The position numbers were made by a program, and so were the translations under genes. The notes beneath the pieces are model-generated. The model saw only the letters and a program-made list of their open reading frames with translations, was not told the origin of the DNA and made no database searches. A DNA stretch of 64,000 nt, taken from the NCBI GenBank assembly GCA_021531615.1, contig JADYUE010000007.1:1-64000 (forward strand), given 5' to 3'. This stretch comes from Fusobacterium varium (GTDB lineage: Bacteria > Fusobacteriota > Fusobacteriia > Fusobacteriales > Fusobacteriaceae). Positions 43,093 through 51,046 of the stretch are shown here, one piece after another; within the stretch, counting starts at the first letter, position 1, and every line of letters begins with the position of its first letter.

Positions 43093-43887
43093 ATGAATTT
43101 GCAGAAGTTAATTTATACTGTTGAAGATGGTATAGGAATTGTAACAATGAATTACTTAAAAAATCTTAATGCTATTGATGAGCAAATGGCTGATGAATTA
43201 ATGTATGTAGTTGATGCAGCTGAGAAAGATCCAAATGTAAAAGTTCTTGTTATCAAAAGTGCTGGAAAAGCTTTTTCAGCTGGTGGGGATATTGGTTACT
43301 TCTACAAATTAATTCAAGCTGGTGGAGAGGTAAACATGGATGGCTTAATTGCCAAAGTTGGTGTTGTAGCAGATGGAATGAAGAAAATGAGTAAAATGGT
43401 TATTACTTCTGTGGCAGGTGCAGTAGCAGGAGCTGGAGTAAGTCTTGCTCTTGGTGGAGATTTTATGATTTGTGCTGACAATGCAAAATTTATATTAGCT
43501 TTTGTTAATTTAGGACTTGTTCCAGATACTGGTGCAACTTATCTTCTATCTAAAGCTATTGGTGTTCCACGTACAATAGAGCTAGCAGCAACTGGAAGAC
43601 CAGTATTAGCTGAAGAGGCTAAAGAACTTGGTTTAGTTTATAAACTAACTACTGTGGAAGAGTTAGAAGAAGTTACTATGAAATTTGCAAAAAAACTAGC
43701 TGCAGGACCACTTATCTCTTATAAAAATATTAAAAAGCAAATTTATGATGCAAATTATGCTGACTATAAAAAATGGCTTGATGAAACTGAAATTCCTACT
43801 CAAAGAGAGTGTGCTGCTTCTATGGATTTCCAAGAAGGTTGTAAAGCATTTATGGAAAAAAGAAAGGCTATTTTTAAAGGTAACTAA
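43093..43887 (+). CDS. Enoyl-CoA hydratase/isomerase family protein
   Basis: The 264-residue crotonase-fold protein has SAGKAFSAGGDIGYFYKL (oxyanion-hole motif) and VAGAVAGAGVSLALGGDFMICADN. In GLVPDTGATYLLSKAIG the usual second catalytic Glu of hydratases is replaced in the style of isomerases (PDTG or PDAG). An isomerase activity is therefore as likely as hydration. It precedes two CoA-transferase subunit genes and probably belongs to a fermentative acyl-CoA route, possibly butyrate or amino-acid breakdown. The substrate is not known. Confidence 0.82.
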   Translation: MNLQKLIYTVEDGIGIVTMNYLKNLNAIDEQMADELMYVVDAAEKDPNVKVLVIKSAGKAFSAGGDIGYFYKLIQAGGEVNMDGLIAKVGVVADGMKKMSKMVITSVAGAVAGAGVSLALGGDFMICADNAKFILAFVNLGLVPDTGATYLLSKAIGVPRTIELAATGRPVLAEEAKELGLVYKLTTVEELEEVTMKFAKKLAAGPLISYKNIKKQIYDANYADYKKWLDETEIPTQRECAASMDFQEGCKAFMEKRKAIFKGN

Positions 43888-43919
43888 TTAGATCTTTTAG
43901 TGGAAAGGTGGGATGAAAA

Positions 43920-44639
43920 TTGTTATCAAAGGTATTCTCAATGGAAGAAATTATTGAAAAGTTTCATGATGGACAAACTATAATGTTTGGAGATTGGCAT
44001 GGAGAGTTTGCAGCTGATGATATTATTGAAAAGATACTTGAAAAAGGTATAAAGGATATTCATGCAATTGCAGTTTCTGCTGGTATGCCAGATCTTGGAG
44101 TTGGAAAATTAATCAATGAAAAACGTGTAAAATCTCTTATCACAACACATATTGGATTTAATCCAGTAGCTAGGGATCAGATGTTCGATGGAGAATTAGA
44201 TATTGAATTTAGCCCACAAGGAACATTCTCTGAAAGAATTCGTTGTGGTGGATATGGTTTGGGAGGATGCTTAACACCTACTGGACTTGGAACTGATGTG
44301 GAAAAAGGTAAACAAAAATTAGAAATAAATGGAAAAGAGTATTTATTGGAATTACCTTTAAGAGGGGATATCACTTTAATAAAAGCTACTAAAGCTGATA
44401 CTGCTGGTAATCTTTCTTTTAGAATGAATTCGAGAGCTATAAGCACAGAAATGGCATTTGCCAGTGATCTTGTTATAGTTGAAGTTGAAGAATTAGTTGA
44501 ATTTGGAGAGTTAGGACCAAATGAAATTGATGTTCCTGCTCCATTAGTTGATATGATCTATGTAAGACAGGGAAATACAAGACATGTATGTCCATATTGG
44601 CAAAAATTAAAACAAAAACAAGAAGGAGGTAAGAAGTGA
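43920..44639 (+). CDS. CoA-transferase subunit A (AtoD/CtfA-like)
   Basis: The 239-residue alpha subunit starts with TTG (SD GGTGG) or possibly the internal ATG at 43941. It contains HDGQTIMFGDWHG, IGFNPVARDQMFDGELDIEFSPQGTFSERIRCGGYGLGG and LIKATKADTAGNLSFR, the pattern of family I CoA-transferases. Together with the next gene it exchanges CoA between acyl-CoA and acetate or a similar acid. It does not match closely enough for me to name the substrate. Confidence 0.87.
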   Translation: MLSKVFSMEEIIEKFHDGQTIMFGDWHGEFAADDIIEKILEKGIKDIHAIAVSAGMPDLGVGKLINEKRVKSLITTHIGFNPVARDQMFDGELDIEFSPQGTFSERIRCGGYGLGGCLTPTGLGTDVEKGKQKLEINGKEYLLELPLRGDITLIKATKADTAGNLSFRMNSRAISTEMAFASDLVIVEVEELVEFGELGPNEIDVPAPLVDMIYVRQGNTRHVCPYWQKLKQKQEGGKK

Positions 44640-45298
44640 TGGCTGAATTAAAAGGACGTTCACTAATCGCTTCTCGTTGTGCAAAATTCTTTAAAGATGG
44701 CGATTTTGTGAATTTAGGAATAGGGCTTCCTTTAATGTGTGTTAACTATTTACCAGAAGGGGTAGATTTATGGCTTGAGGCTGAAATAGGTACTGTTGGT
44801 AGTGGACCATCTCCTAGTTGGGATGATGCTGATATAGATATTATAGATGCTGGTGGAATGCCTGCTTCTGTAATTCCTGGTGGAAGTGTGTATGATCATA
44901 CTACTGGATTTGGATTTATTCGTGGTGGACATATAGATATAGCTGTTCTTGGTACACTTCAAGTTGACCAAGAGGGAAATATTGCTAACTGGACAATACC
45001 TGGGAAATTAGTTCCTGGAATGGGTGGAGCAATGGATCTATGCTCAGGGGTTAAACGTATAATTGTTGCCACTGATCATTGTGAAAAAAATGGTTCTTCT
45101 AAGATTTTAAAGAAATGTACACTACCATTAACTGGACAAAGATGTGTAACTGATATAGTAACAGAAAGATGCTATTTCCAAGTTACTCCAGATGGATTAT
45201 TACTTAAAGAGGTAGCTCCTGGATATACTGTCGAAGATATTCTTGCTGCTACTGAGGCAAAGGTAATTGTTCCTGATGTTGTTGAAGTTATGAAATAA
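44639..45298 (+). CDS. CoA-transferase subunit B (AtoA/CtfB-like)
   Basis: The 219-residue beta subunit has FVNLGIGLPLMCVNYLP, LEAEIGTVGSGP (region of the catalytic glutamate), GGMPASVIPGG, VLGTLQVDQEGNIANW and LPLTGQRCVTDIVTERCYF. The ATG at 44639 overlaps the subunit A stop; a GTG three bases earlier is also possible. A terminator follows at 45309. The subunits act as an alpha/beta pair in the cytoplasm. Confidence 0.87.
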   Translation: MAELKGRSLIASRCAKFFKDGDFVNLGIGLPLMCVNYLPEGVDLWLEAEIGTVGSGPSPSWDDADIDIIDAGGMPASVIPGGSVYDHTTGFGFIRGGHIDIAVLGTLQVDQEGNIANWTIPGKLVPGMGGAMDLCSGVKRIIVATDHCEKNGSSKILKKCTLPLTGQRCVTDIVTERCYFQVTPDGLLLKEVAPGYTVEDILAATEAKVIVPDVVEVMK

Positions 45299-45308
45299 TA
45301 GTTTTTAT

Positions 45309-45353
45309 GGACTGTTGTAATCGGTGAGATACCAATTATAACAGTCCTTTTTA
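45309..45353 (+). terminator. Terminator of the CoA-transferase operon
   Basis: GGACTGTT...AACAGTCC followed by TTTTTATTT; inner bases TAAT/ATTA and GGT/ACC also pair. Confidence 0.8.
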
Positions 45354-45361
45354 TTTAAGAA

Positions 45362-45448
45362 TTATTTAAAAGTAAATTTACATTTAGGGTAATTACTGCA
45401 TCCTAAAAAGTTTCTACAATATCTTATTAACATATATTGAACATCTTT
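45362..45448 (-). pseudogene. Remnant of a topoisomerase-type zinc finger protein
   Basis: The minus-strand frame ending TAA at 45362 reads RNFLGCSNYPKCKFTFK at its end. The FLGCSNYPKCKFT motif is the hallmark of the C-terminal zinc finger of topoisomerase I and of NERD or restriction-type proteins carrying it. Upstream residues (KDVQYMLIRYC) keep one more cysteine, but no longer gene is present. It looks like the tail of a deleted gene lying in intergenic DNA. Confidence 0.45.
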
Positions 45449-45594
45449 AAAAAATACAATAATTTCAGAAAATAAAACTATTGATTAAATATATTTCATA
45501 TTTTAATAAAAATAAACTTGAATTGTCAAGATAAGTATTATATAATATATACAGGAAATAATTTGAATCTATATTTAATATACAGGAGGAATGA

Positions 45595-46320
45595 ATGAAC
45601 CACAAAAACTTTTTAAAAATTTTACTTGTAGGGGGATTACTGCTTTCAGCTAACTCGCTATTTGCATCTACAAAGCTATACCAAGGGCTAGGAAAATCAA
45701 GCAACTTTAGAGTAGGACCTGGTAAAGATAGCAAAGGTGTTGATGTTTACAGTTTAAACTATGTAACAGCTTCTGGGGTATTTGATGAAGAGGGGAAAGT
45801 TGTAAGTCTTAAAGTAGACGCTCTTGAAATTAGCACTCCTAACTATGATGGTCCATCTATGCCACACTTTTCTGGTTGGCCTAATACACAAGGTTACAAT
45901 GTAACAGATCATGAAAGTGGAGAGGTAGTAGCAACTTCTGATAACACAGTTGAAAATATATCTAAAGAGGTAGAAAACTGGAAAACAAAACGTGAACGTG
46001 GAGCAGAGTATGGAATGAATCCTCGTAATGAGTGGAACAAACAAATGGACTTCTTTGAAAACTATTTCAAAGGAAAAACAGTAGCTGAAATTGAAGAGTG
46101 GTTCGCTAAATACACTTCTGATGTGAATGGTAGACCTCTTAAAGCAAAGAGCAAACATGAGCAAGATAAGGTTAAATATGGAAAACTATCTGAAAAAGAG
46201 AGAGCAGAATTAGTAGATGTAGTTGCAGGGGCTACAATGAGCTTAAAAGATTCTCATGGGGATATTTTAGGAGCTATTAAAGATGCTTATAACAATAGAG
46301 TTGAGTTTGTAGTAGATTAA
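45595..46320 (+). CDS. Exported FMN-binding domain protein
   Basis: The 241-residue protein begins with a signal peptide (NFLKILLVGGLLLSANSLFA, cleavage near residue 25). The mature part ends in ELVDVVAGATMSLKDSHGDIL, which resembles the GAT motif where FMN is covalently attached in NqrC/RnfG-like domains. The central domain (VDVYSLNYVTASGVFDEEGKV) fits FMN-bind proteins. It may be an extracytoplasmic electron carrier or a tandem-like surface protein. TTGTCA/TATATA at about 45525-45553 is a candidate promoter. Partner unknown. Confidence 0.72.
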   Translation: MNHKNFLKILLVGGLLLSANSLFASTKLYQGLGKSSNFRVGPGKDSKGVDVYSLNYVTASGVFDEEGKVVSLKVDALEISTPNYDGPSMPHFSGWPNTQGYNVTDHESGEVVATSDNTVENISKEVENWKTKRERGAEYGMNPRNEWNKQMDFFENYFKGKTVAEIEEWFAKYTSDVNGRPLKAKSKHEQDKVKYGKLSEKERAELVDVVAGATMSLKDSHGDILGAIKDAYNNRVEFVVD

Positions 46321-46347
46321 TCTTTAAACTTATTTAATATGCTTATA

Positions 46348-46394
46348 CACTACACCTAAAATCTTAAAGAATTAAGATAGAGGGTGTAGTTTTT
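46348..46394 (+). terminator. Terminator after the FMN-binding protein gene
   Basis: CTACACC...GGTGTAG with inner ATCTTA/TAAGAT pairing, followed by TTTTTAT. Confidence 0.75.
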
Positions 46395-46455
46395 ATATTT
46401 ATCAATAACTAAAAAATATGGTATAATATATAAAATAAAGAAAGAGAGGGGAAAG

Positions 46456-47970
46456 ATGATGGCAGAAATAGATAAAGTTTATGATTTTGCAATAACATGG
46501 TTGAATAAATTTAGAGATCCTAATATTTCATACAAAAAACTTGTATCTCATAATTTTGGTGATGAATGTTCTAAGCTAGGATTTCAAATATATTGTGGAT
46601 ATACTTTTTTTGAAAAATATAAAGATATAAATAAGCTTGAATCTTTTAAAACTATCCTTAAAGATATAAAAGATATTGATTTTCTTGGATCAGCTATATA
46701 TTCTAAATGGAGTTATTTTAGTACTTGGGCATATGATGGATCTGAAATACTTGAGAAAAGAAATCGTGAGTGGTTTATTTTTGCATTGGAGCATCTTGTT
46801 AACCTTTCTAAAGATAAACCTTATGGAAATATAAAAAAAATTAAAATAATTTCCTATAAACAATATCCAAAATATCACACTTTAAAAGCAGAAGATGAAT
46901 TTCAACAATCACTTACTTTAGAATCAGATGGGCATATTTGGTTTAGCTCTTATGTTTTTGAAAAGAGAAAAGATGGAAAATACAAGAAAAATAGGATGAA
47001 TAATTTCAAAATTGATGCCTCTCTTATAGAGAAGATTATATCTGATATATCATTTTATTTTAAAGATATTTACCTTGATACCAATAAGATAAAAAATCCT
47101 AAATGGACAATGGAGATAATCAACGATGAGGGAAAAATATACAAATTATGTGATCAATTTTTCTTTTATATAGATGATTTAGATTGTGATACATATATAT
47201 CCAATAAGGTTCGTCAAACTTTAAAGATGTCAGATCTATATCTATTTGATGGAAAATTTGAAACTGATATTATTGATAGAATAGTAGTAGATTACCATAG
47301 AACAACTAAAATTAATGCTAAACAACCTTTTGATAAAAAGAAAAAAGAATTTACTTGGAACTATATTGAAAAACTTATTGTTGATAGAGAAACAAAAACA
47401 ATAGAGCATATTCAAAATATAGGATTAGGTTGTAATATCTCTAAAAAATATACTTCAGAAGATGGCATAGATGATCTGTTAGACAGTTTAGATGTAGAGT
47501 ATCTATTTGAAAATAAAGAGGAAAAAAGTGGGAATTTTGTACCAATATTTAAAAGCTTTGAAAATAGAGATTACACAATAAGTATTATTTTAAGAAGTGG
47601 AGAAGAGAAAAAGATATCAGGTTCTTATGATAAAAAAGGACTTCCTAACAATTGGGAAAATTTTGCTCAAGCTGTTTTTGATTTTATAACTTTTTATGGT
47701 TGTGGAGAGATTTTAAATCCTGCTGTATATGGAAAAAATTATGATGATATAATTTTATGTAGTGTAAAATTTAAAGATGGAAATAAAACTTATTATTATA
47801 TCTCTGACAGTGATGATATTGAAGTTGGGGATAAAGTGGTAGTTCCTATTTGGGATAATAATCATGAAACAGTAGTTGAAGTTGTTAAAATAGAGTATAT
47901 TCCAGAAAAAGATATGACAATTCCAATAGAGAAAATTAAACATATTATTCGTAAATGTAAAAAAGATTAA
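46456..47970 (+). CDS. Unknown 504-aa protein
   Basis: I do not recognise a family for the whole protein. No signal peptide or membrane helix is visible. The C-terminal 80 residues (KTYYYISDSDDIEVGDKVVVPI, then VVEVVKIEYIPEKDMTIPIEKIKHIIRKC) look like a small beta-barrel domain that I have seen at the end of various uncharacterised proteins, with VGDKVVVPIGK-type wording. The middle contains ILRSGEEKKISGSYDKKGLPNNWENFAQAVFDFI, which suggests a WGR- or DUF-like binding module. It is monocistronic, with GGGG upstream of a double ATG and a terminator after it. Function unknown. Confidence 0.75.
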   Translation: MMAEIDKVYDFAITWLNKFRDPNISYKKLVSHNFGDECSKLGFQIYCGYTFFEKYKDINKLESFKTILKDIKDIDFLGSAIYSKWSYFSTWAYDGSEILEKRNREWFIFALEHLVNLSKDKPYGNIKKIKIISYKQYPKYHTLKAEDEFQQSLTLESDGHIWFSSYVFEKRKDGKYKKNRMNNFKIDASLIEKIISDISFYFKDIYLDTNKIKNPKWTMEIINDEGKIYKLCDQFFFYIDDLDCDTYISNKVRQTLKMSDLYLFDGKFETDIIDRIVVDYHRTTKINAKQPFDKKKKEFTWNYIEKLIVDRETKTIEHIQNIGLGCNISKKYTSEDGIDDLLDSLDVEYLFENKEEKSGNFVPIFKSFENRDYTISIILRSGEEKKISGSYDKKGLPNNWENFAQAVFDFITFYGCGEILNPAVYGKNYDDIILCSVKFKDGNKTYYYISDSDDIEVGDKVVVPIWDNNHETVVEVVKIEYIPEKDMTIPIEKIKHIIRKCKKD

Positions 47971-47983
47971 ATAGAAATATTTA

Positions 47984-48024
47984 AAATAGCTTTCTATGAT
48001 GAAAATTATAGGGGCTATTTTTTT
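47984..48024 (+). terminator. Terminator after the 504-aa protein gene
   Basis: AAATAGC...GCTATTTTTTT with inner CTAT/ATAG pairing, 14 nt past the stop codon. Confidence 0.7.
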
Positions 48025-48074
48025 ACATAAAATTTATTATACTACCTAATTTTTTAATTTAACTAGCTAAGTAA

Positions 48075-48114
48075 ATAAAAAAAGAGTGCTTATTTTTTAA
48101 ACATAAACACTCTT
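48075..48114 (-). terminator. Terminator of the ABC transporter operon
   Basis: On the minus strand AAGAGTG...CACTCTT is followed by a T-run; about 40 nt past the ATPase gene stop. Confidence 0.75.
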
Positions 48115-48151
48115 CTTTACTACAAGAATATAATTTGAAATGAAAATAAAA

Positions 48152-48796
48152 CTATCTTTTATCTTTATTATCAATAATCTCTTTAACTTGTCCATTTTCC
48201 ATAACAACTATTCTATCAGAAATTTGATTTACAAAATCAATCTCGTGGCTAACAATTACCATTGTAATATCACTTGTATTTCTAAGCTCCTCAATTACTG
48301 CCTCAACCTCTTTCACCATCTCAGGATCAAGGGCAGATGTAGGCTCATCAAATAGCAATAACTCTGGATTTTTAGCCAATGCTCTAGCTATTGCAACTCT
48401 TTGTTTTTGCCCACCAGATAGAGCTTTTGGATAGAAATTTGCTCTCTCTTTAAGTCCAACCTTTTCAAGAAGATCAAGGGCTATCTCCTTAGCTTTAGAT
48501 TTTTCCATTTTATCCACAACTATAAGGGATTCCATAATATTTTGTAGAGCAGTCATATGTGGAAATAGATTGAAAGATTGAAAAACCATTCCCATTTTAT
48601 TTTTTTCAGGAACTACAACTGTTCCAGAATCAATCTCCTCTAAACCTATAAGACATCTAAGAAGTGTAGATTTTCCCCCACCAGATGCTCCAATTATAGA
48701 GATAACCTCTCCCTTTTCAATTTCTAAGTTTACATTTTTCAATATCATTTCACTTTCAGAATACTTTTTATATAGATTTTCTACCTTAATAAACAT
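48152..48796 (-). CDS. Polar amino-acid ABC transporter ATPase, probably histidine
   Basis: The 214-residue ATPase has Walker A GASGGGKSTLLRCL (about 36), the Q-loop FQSFNLFPHMTAL, signature ALSGGQKQRVAIARALA, Walker B LLLFDEPTSALDPE and the H-loop VIVSHEIDF. It energises import with the permease next to it. It is somewhat shorter than the usual 240 residues. Substrate is inferred from the five-histidine leader peptide at the operon head, not from the ATPase itself. Confidence 0.93.
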   Translation of the reverse strand: MFIKVENLYKKYSESEMILKNVNLEIEKGEVISIIGASGGGKSTLLRCLIGLEEIDSGTVVVPEKNKMGMVFQSFNLFPHMTALQNIMESLIVVDKMEKSKAKEIALDLLEKVGLKERANFYPKALSGGQKQRVAIARALAKNPELLLFDEPTSALDPEMVKEVEAVIEELRNTSDITMVIVSHEIDFVNQISDRIVVMENGQVKEIIDNKDKR

Positions 48797-48797
48797 C

Positions 48798-49424
48798 TTA
48801 AATCATCACCTTTTTTTCCATTTTCTTAAAGAATAATACAACAACTGTTGAAAGTATTAAGTACATCACTGCACATATTATAAATGGTGTTATTGAGAAA
48901 TCACGAGTTACAATCTCTTTAGAGTTTCTCAAGATCTCAGCCATTCCAATAGCAGAAACTAAAGATGTATCCTTAATAAGTGATATAGCCTCATTAGAAA
49001 GAGGTGGTAGAGCTGTAACAAGGGCTTGAGGAATGATAATTCTTCTCATAGTTTGTGAATAGCTCATCCCTAAAACCTTAGCAGCCTCATATTGCCCCTT
49101 GTCTATTCCTAAGATGCTACCTCTGAAAATCTCACAAAAGTATGCTGCATAGTTAATGATAAAAGTTACTGATGCAGCAGTAAATGGAGTCAAAGTTATT
49201 CCAATTACTGGCAGCCCATAGTAAACAAAGAATAGTTGTAACAATAGCGGAGTTCCTCTAAATATCCAAGTATAAATTTGGATACAGTTATTTAAAAATG
49301 CCGATTTTGATACTCTTCCAAGGGAAAAGATTATCCCTAATGGCAGAGAAAACACCATAGTTATTATATAAAGATTAATTGTCAGTTTCATTCCATTTAA
49401 AATAAAAATTATATTCTCGTTCAT
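48798..49424 (-). CDS. Polar amino-acid ABC transporter permease, probably histidine
   Basis: The 208-residue permease has about five membrane helices and the HEAA family motif IFRGTPLLLQLFFVYYGLP plus GQYEAAKVLGMSYSQTMRRIIIPQA, which contains the EAA loop that docks on the ATPase. It is encoded 1 nt upstream of the ATPase and 13 nt after the binding protein, so the three form one unit. A single permease probably homodimerises. Confidence 0.93.
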   Translation of the reverse strand: MNENIIFILNGMKLTINLYIITMVFSLPLGIIFSLGRVSKSAFLNNCIQIYTWIFRGTPLLLQLFFVYYGLPVIGITLTPFTAASVTFIINYAAYFCEIFRGSILGIDKGQYEAAKVLGMSYSQTMRRIIIPQALVTALPPLSNEAISLIKDTSLVSAIGMAEILRNSKEIVTRDFSITPFIICAVMYLILSTVVVLFFKKMEKKVMI

Positions 49425-49437
49425 AAATTATATCTCC

Positions 49438-50211
49438 TTAGTTATTTTTTGTGCCTAGCCATTTTTCACTGATCTTGTCAAAAGTTCCATCAGCTTTCAT
49501 AGCACTGATTTGTTTGTTAATTTCATCTAAAAGAGTTTGATCACCCTTTCTTAAAGCAACTGCATAGTACTCATCAGATAGTGACTCCTCAGAGTAAGTA
49601 AGAGTGTTTTTCTTAGAGTTGTAATATTGTCCAGAAACAGAATCCATTACAACGGCATCTGTTCTACCAGCCTCAAGATCAAGAAGTGCTTCAACATTTG
49701 TTGCATATTTTTTAACCTCTTTAATCTCAGATGATATTGGATTTTTTTCTACTGCCAATGCCCCAGAACTTCCAAGTTGAACTCCCACTACTTTCCCAGC
49801 TAATTCATTAATCTTTGCAGGAGCTGTTCCCTTTTTAGTAAATATGATTTGTCCAACTACAAGATAAGGTTCTGTAAATGCAACTTGTTTCTTTCTTTGT
49901 TCAGTAACAGACATTCCATTCCATACCATATCTATATTTTTACTTCTTAAATCAAATATGATTGCATCCCATTCACAAGGTTTGAATTTTGCCTCAACAC
50001 CCATTCTCTTAGCTACTTCCTTAGCCAAATCAATATCAAATCCAACTAACTCTCCACTCTCATCTCTAAATCCCATAGGAGCAAATGTTGCATCTAATCC
50101 TACAGTGAAATACCCTTTTTTCTTAATATCCTCTAAAGAGTTGTCCTTTCCATAAGCGATCCCACAAGTTAAAGTTAACATCATTAAAACAGCCATGAAT
50201 ATTTTTTTCAT
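49438..50211 (-). CDS. Amino-acid ABC transporter substrate-binding protein, probably histidine
   Basis: The 257-residue protein begins MKKIFMAVLMMLTLTCGIAYG, a signal peptide, and has the family-3 binding-protein core: GYFTVGLDATFAPMGFRDESG, GFDIDLAKEVAKRMG, DMVWNGMSVTEQRKKQV and LRKGDQTLLDEIN. A cysteine at 17 without a strong lipobox makes a lipoprotein uncertain. ATG at 50211 follows AAAGGAGG. The five-His attenuator directly upstream points to histidine as ligand. Confidence 0.93.
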   Translation of the reverse strand: MKKIFMAVLMMLTLTCGIAYGKDNSLEDIKKKGYFTVGLDATFAPMGFRDESGELVGFDIDLAKEVAKRMGVEAKFKPCEWDAIIFDLRSKNIDMVWNGMSVTEQRKKQVAFTEPYLVVGQIIFTKKGTAPAKINELAGKVVGVQLGSSGALAVEKNPISSEIKEVKKYATNVEALLDLEAGRTDAVVMDSVSGQYYNSKKNTLTYSEESLSDEYYAVALRKGDQTLLDEINKQISAMKADGTFDKISEKWLGTKNN

Positions 50212-50240
50212 AATAAATCCTCCTTTGATTCTAAATAAAA

Positions 50241-50340
50241 AAGCCATCTAGCATTGTATCTAGATGGCTTACTAATTTATAAAAGCTTTAAGTTCCACCA
50301 CAGATACAGACTCTTTAGCATTACAACTAGAGTCTGCATC
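50241..50340 (-). promoter_or_regulatory. Attenuator of the histidine-type transporter operon
   Basis: On the minus strand a hairpin AGACTCTA...AAGAGTCT (about 50308-50335) is followed by the terminator AAGCCATCTA...TAGATGGCTT plus T-run (50241-50270). TCTAGTTG near the first stem and the leader coding region can offer alternative pairings. Ribosome stalling at the His codons of the leader peptide would favour antitermination. Confidence 0.75.
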
Positions 50341-50365
50341 TATGTCTAACATAAAAACAAACTCT

Positions 50366-50419
50366 CTATCTATGATGGTGATGATGTATTACGTTGTTAA
50401 GAACTTTAGTGACTTTCAT
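50366..50419 (-). CDS. Histidine leader peptide MKVTKVLNNVIHHHHHR
   Basis: ATG at 50419 follows AGGAG; the 17-residue peptide has five consecutive histidine codons (CAT CAT CAC CAT CAT in coding order or its reverse pattern) before Arg and a stop. It lies between a consensus promoter (50453-50481) and an attenuator terminator upstream of an amino-acid ABC transporter. This is the hallmark of a transcription-attenuation leader like that of his operons. It strongly suggests that the transporter imports histidine. Confidence 0.88.
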   Translation of the reverse strand: MKVTKVLNNVIHHHHHR

Positions 50420-50452
50420 AATTTTCTCCTCTTGTTTAATTAATATATGTTT

Positions 50453-50481
50453 ATAATACTACCAAAAAAAATAAATGTCAA
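50453..50481 (-). promoter_or_regulatory. Promoter of the histidine-type transporter operon
   Basis: TTGACA (50476-50481) and TATTAT (50453-50458) on the minus strand, 17 nt apart. Confidence 0.75.
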
Positions 50482-50521
50482 TATTTTTTTACAAGTGTAT
50501 CTATAAAAAAGACAAATTTTA

Positions 50522-51028
50522 TTAGAATTTGTTGAAATGAAGTTTAGCCATATCTACGTCACTTTCAGTATAAGCAGGCTTTTCTTCATCTGGATATCCT
50601 AATGATATCATATTATGTAATTTTAATTCAGCTGGGACATTTAATAGTTCTTTTACTACATCTTCTGTTGAACGTCCTTCACTGTTTACTTTTCCCATAG
50701 TTTGAATCCAACAAGAACCTAAACCTAATTCATGTGCTTTTAATTGGATAACTGTACTAGCTATTGCTCCATCATCTAAACAAGTTGGTGTATCATGTAC
50801 AAATATCACAACTGCTAAAGGTGCATCTGCCATAAATCCAGCTCCTCCATCTTTAGATACAGAAAGCTTTTGTAGTAACTCTTTATCATCTACAACTACA
50901 TATTCATAAGGTCTTCTATTTCTTCCACTTGGAGCAACTAGAGCAGTTTTCATAAGCTCCATAATCACTTCTTTTTTTACTGGTTTATCTTTGTACTTTC
51001 TCACTGTTCTTCTACTTAAAAAATCCAT
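50522..51028 (-). CDS. Nitroreductase-family FMN oxidoreductase
   Basis: The 168-residue protein begins MDFLSRRTVRKYKDKPVKKE with the RR-R-Y FMN-binding motif, followed by ALVAPSGRNRRPYEYVVV and the later ALGLGSCWIQTMG-type HELGLGSCWIQTMG and ISLGYPDEEKP. It is a compact nitroreductase-like enzyme that uses NAD(P)H to reduce nitro or quinone-like compounds; the substrate is unknown. It lies 19 nt downstream of nfo on the minus strand and is probably co-transcribed. Confidence 0.9.
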   Translation of the reverse strand: MDFLSRRTVRKYKDKPVKKEVIMELMKTALVAPSGRNRRPYEYVVVDDKELLQKLSVSKDGGAGFMADAPLAVVIFVHDTPTCLDDGAIASTVIQLKAHELGLGSCWIQTMGKVNSEGRSTEDVVKELLNVPAELKLHNMISLGYPDEEKPAYTESDVDMAKLHFNKF

Positions 51029-51046
51029 ATAAAAAACCTCCTATGT

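Noticed and set aside
45754-46164. 136-codon minus-strand frame opposite the FMN-binding protein gene
   Set aside because: Phe/Ser/Cys-rich antisense composition and no ribosome site; the plus-strand gene has a signal peptide and domain pattern.
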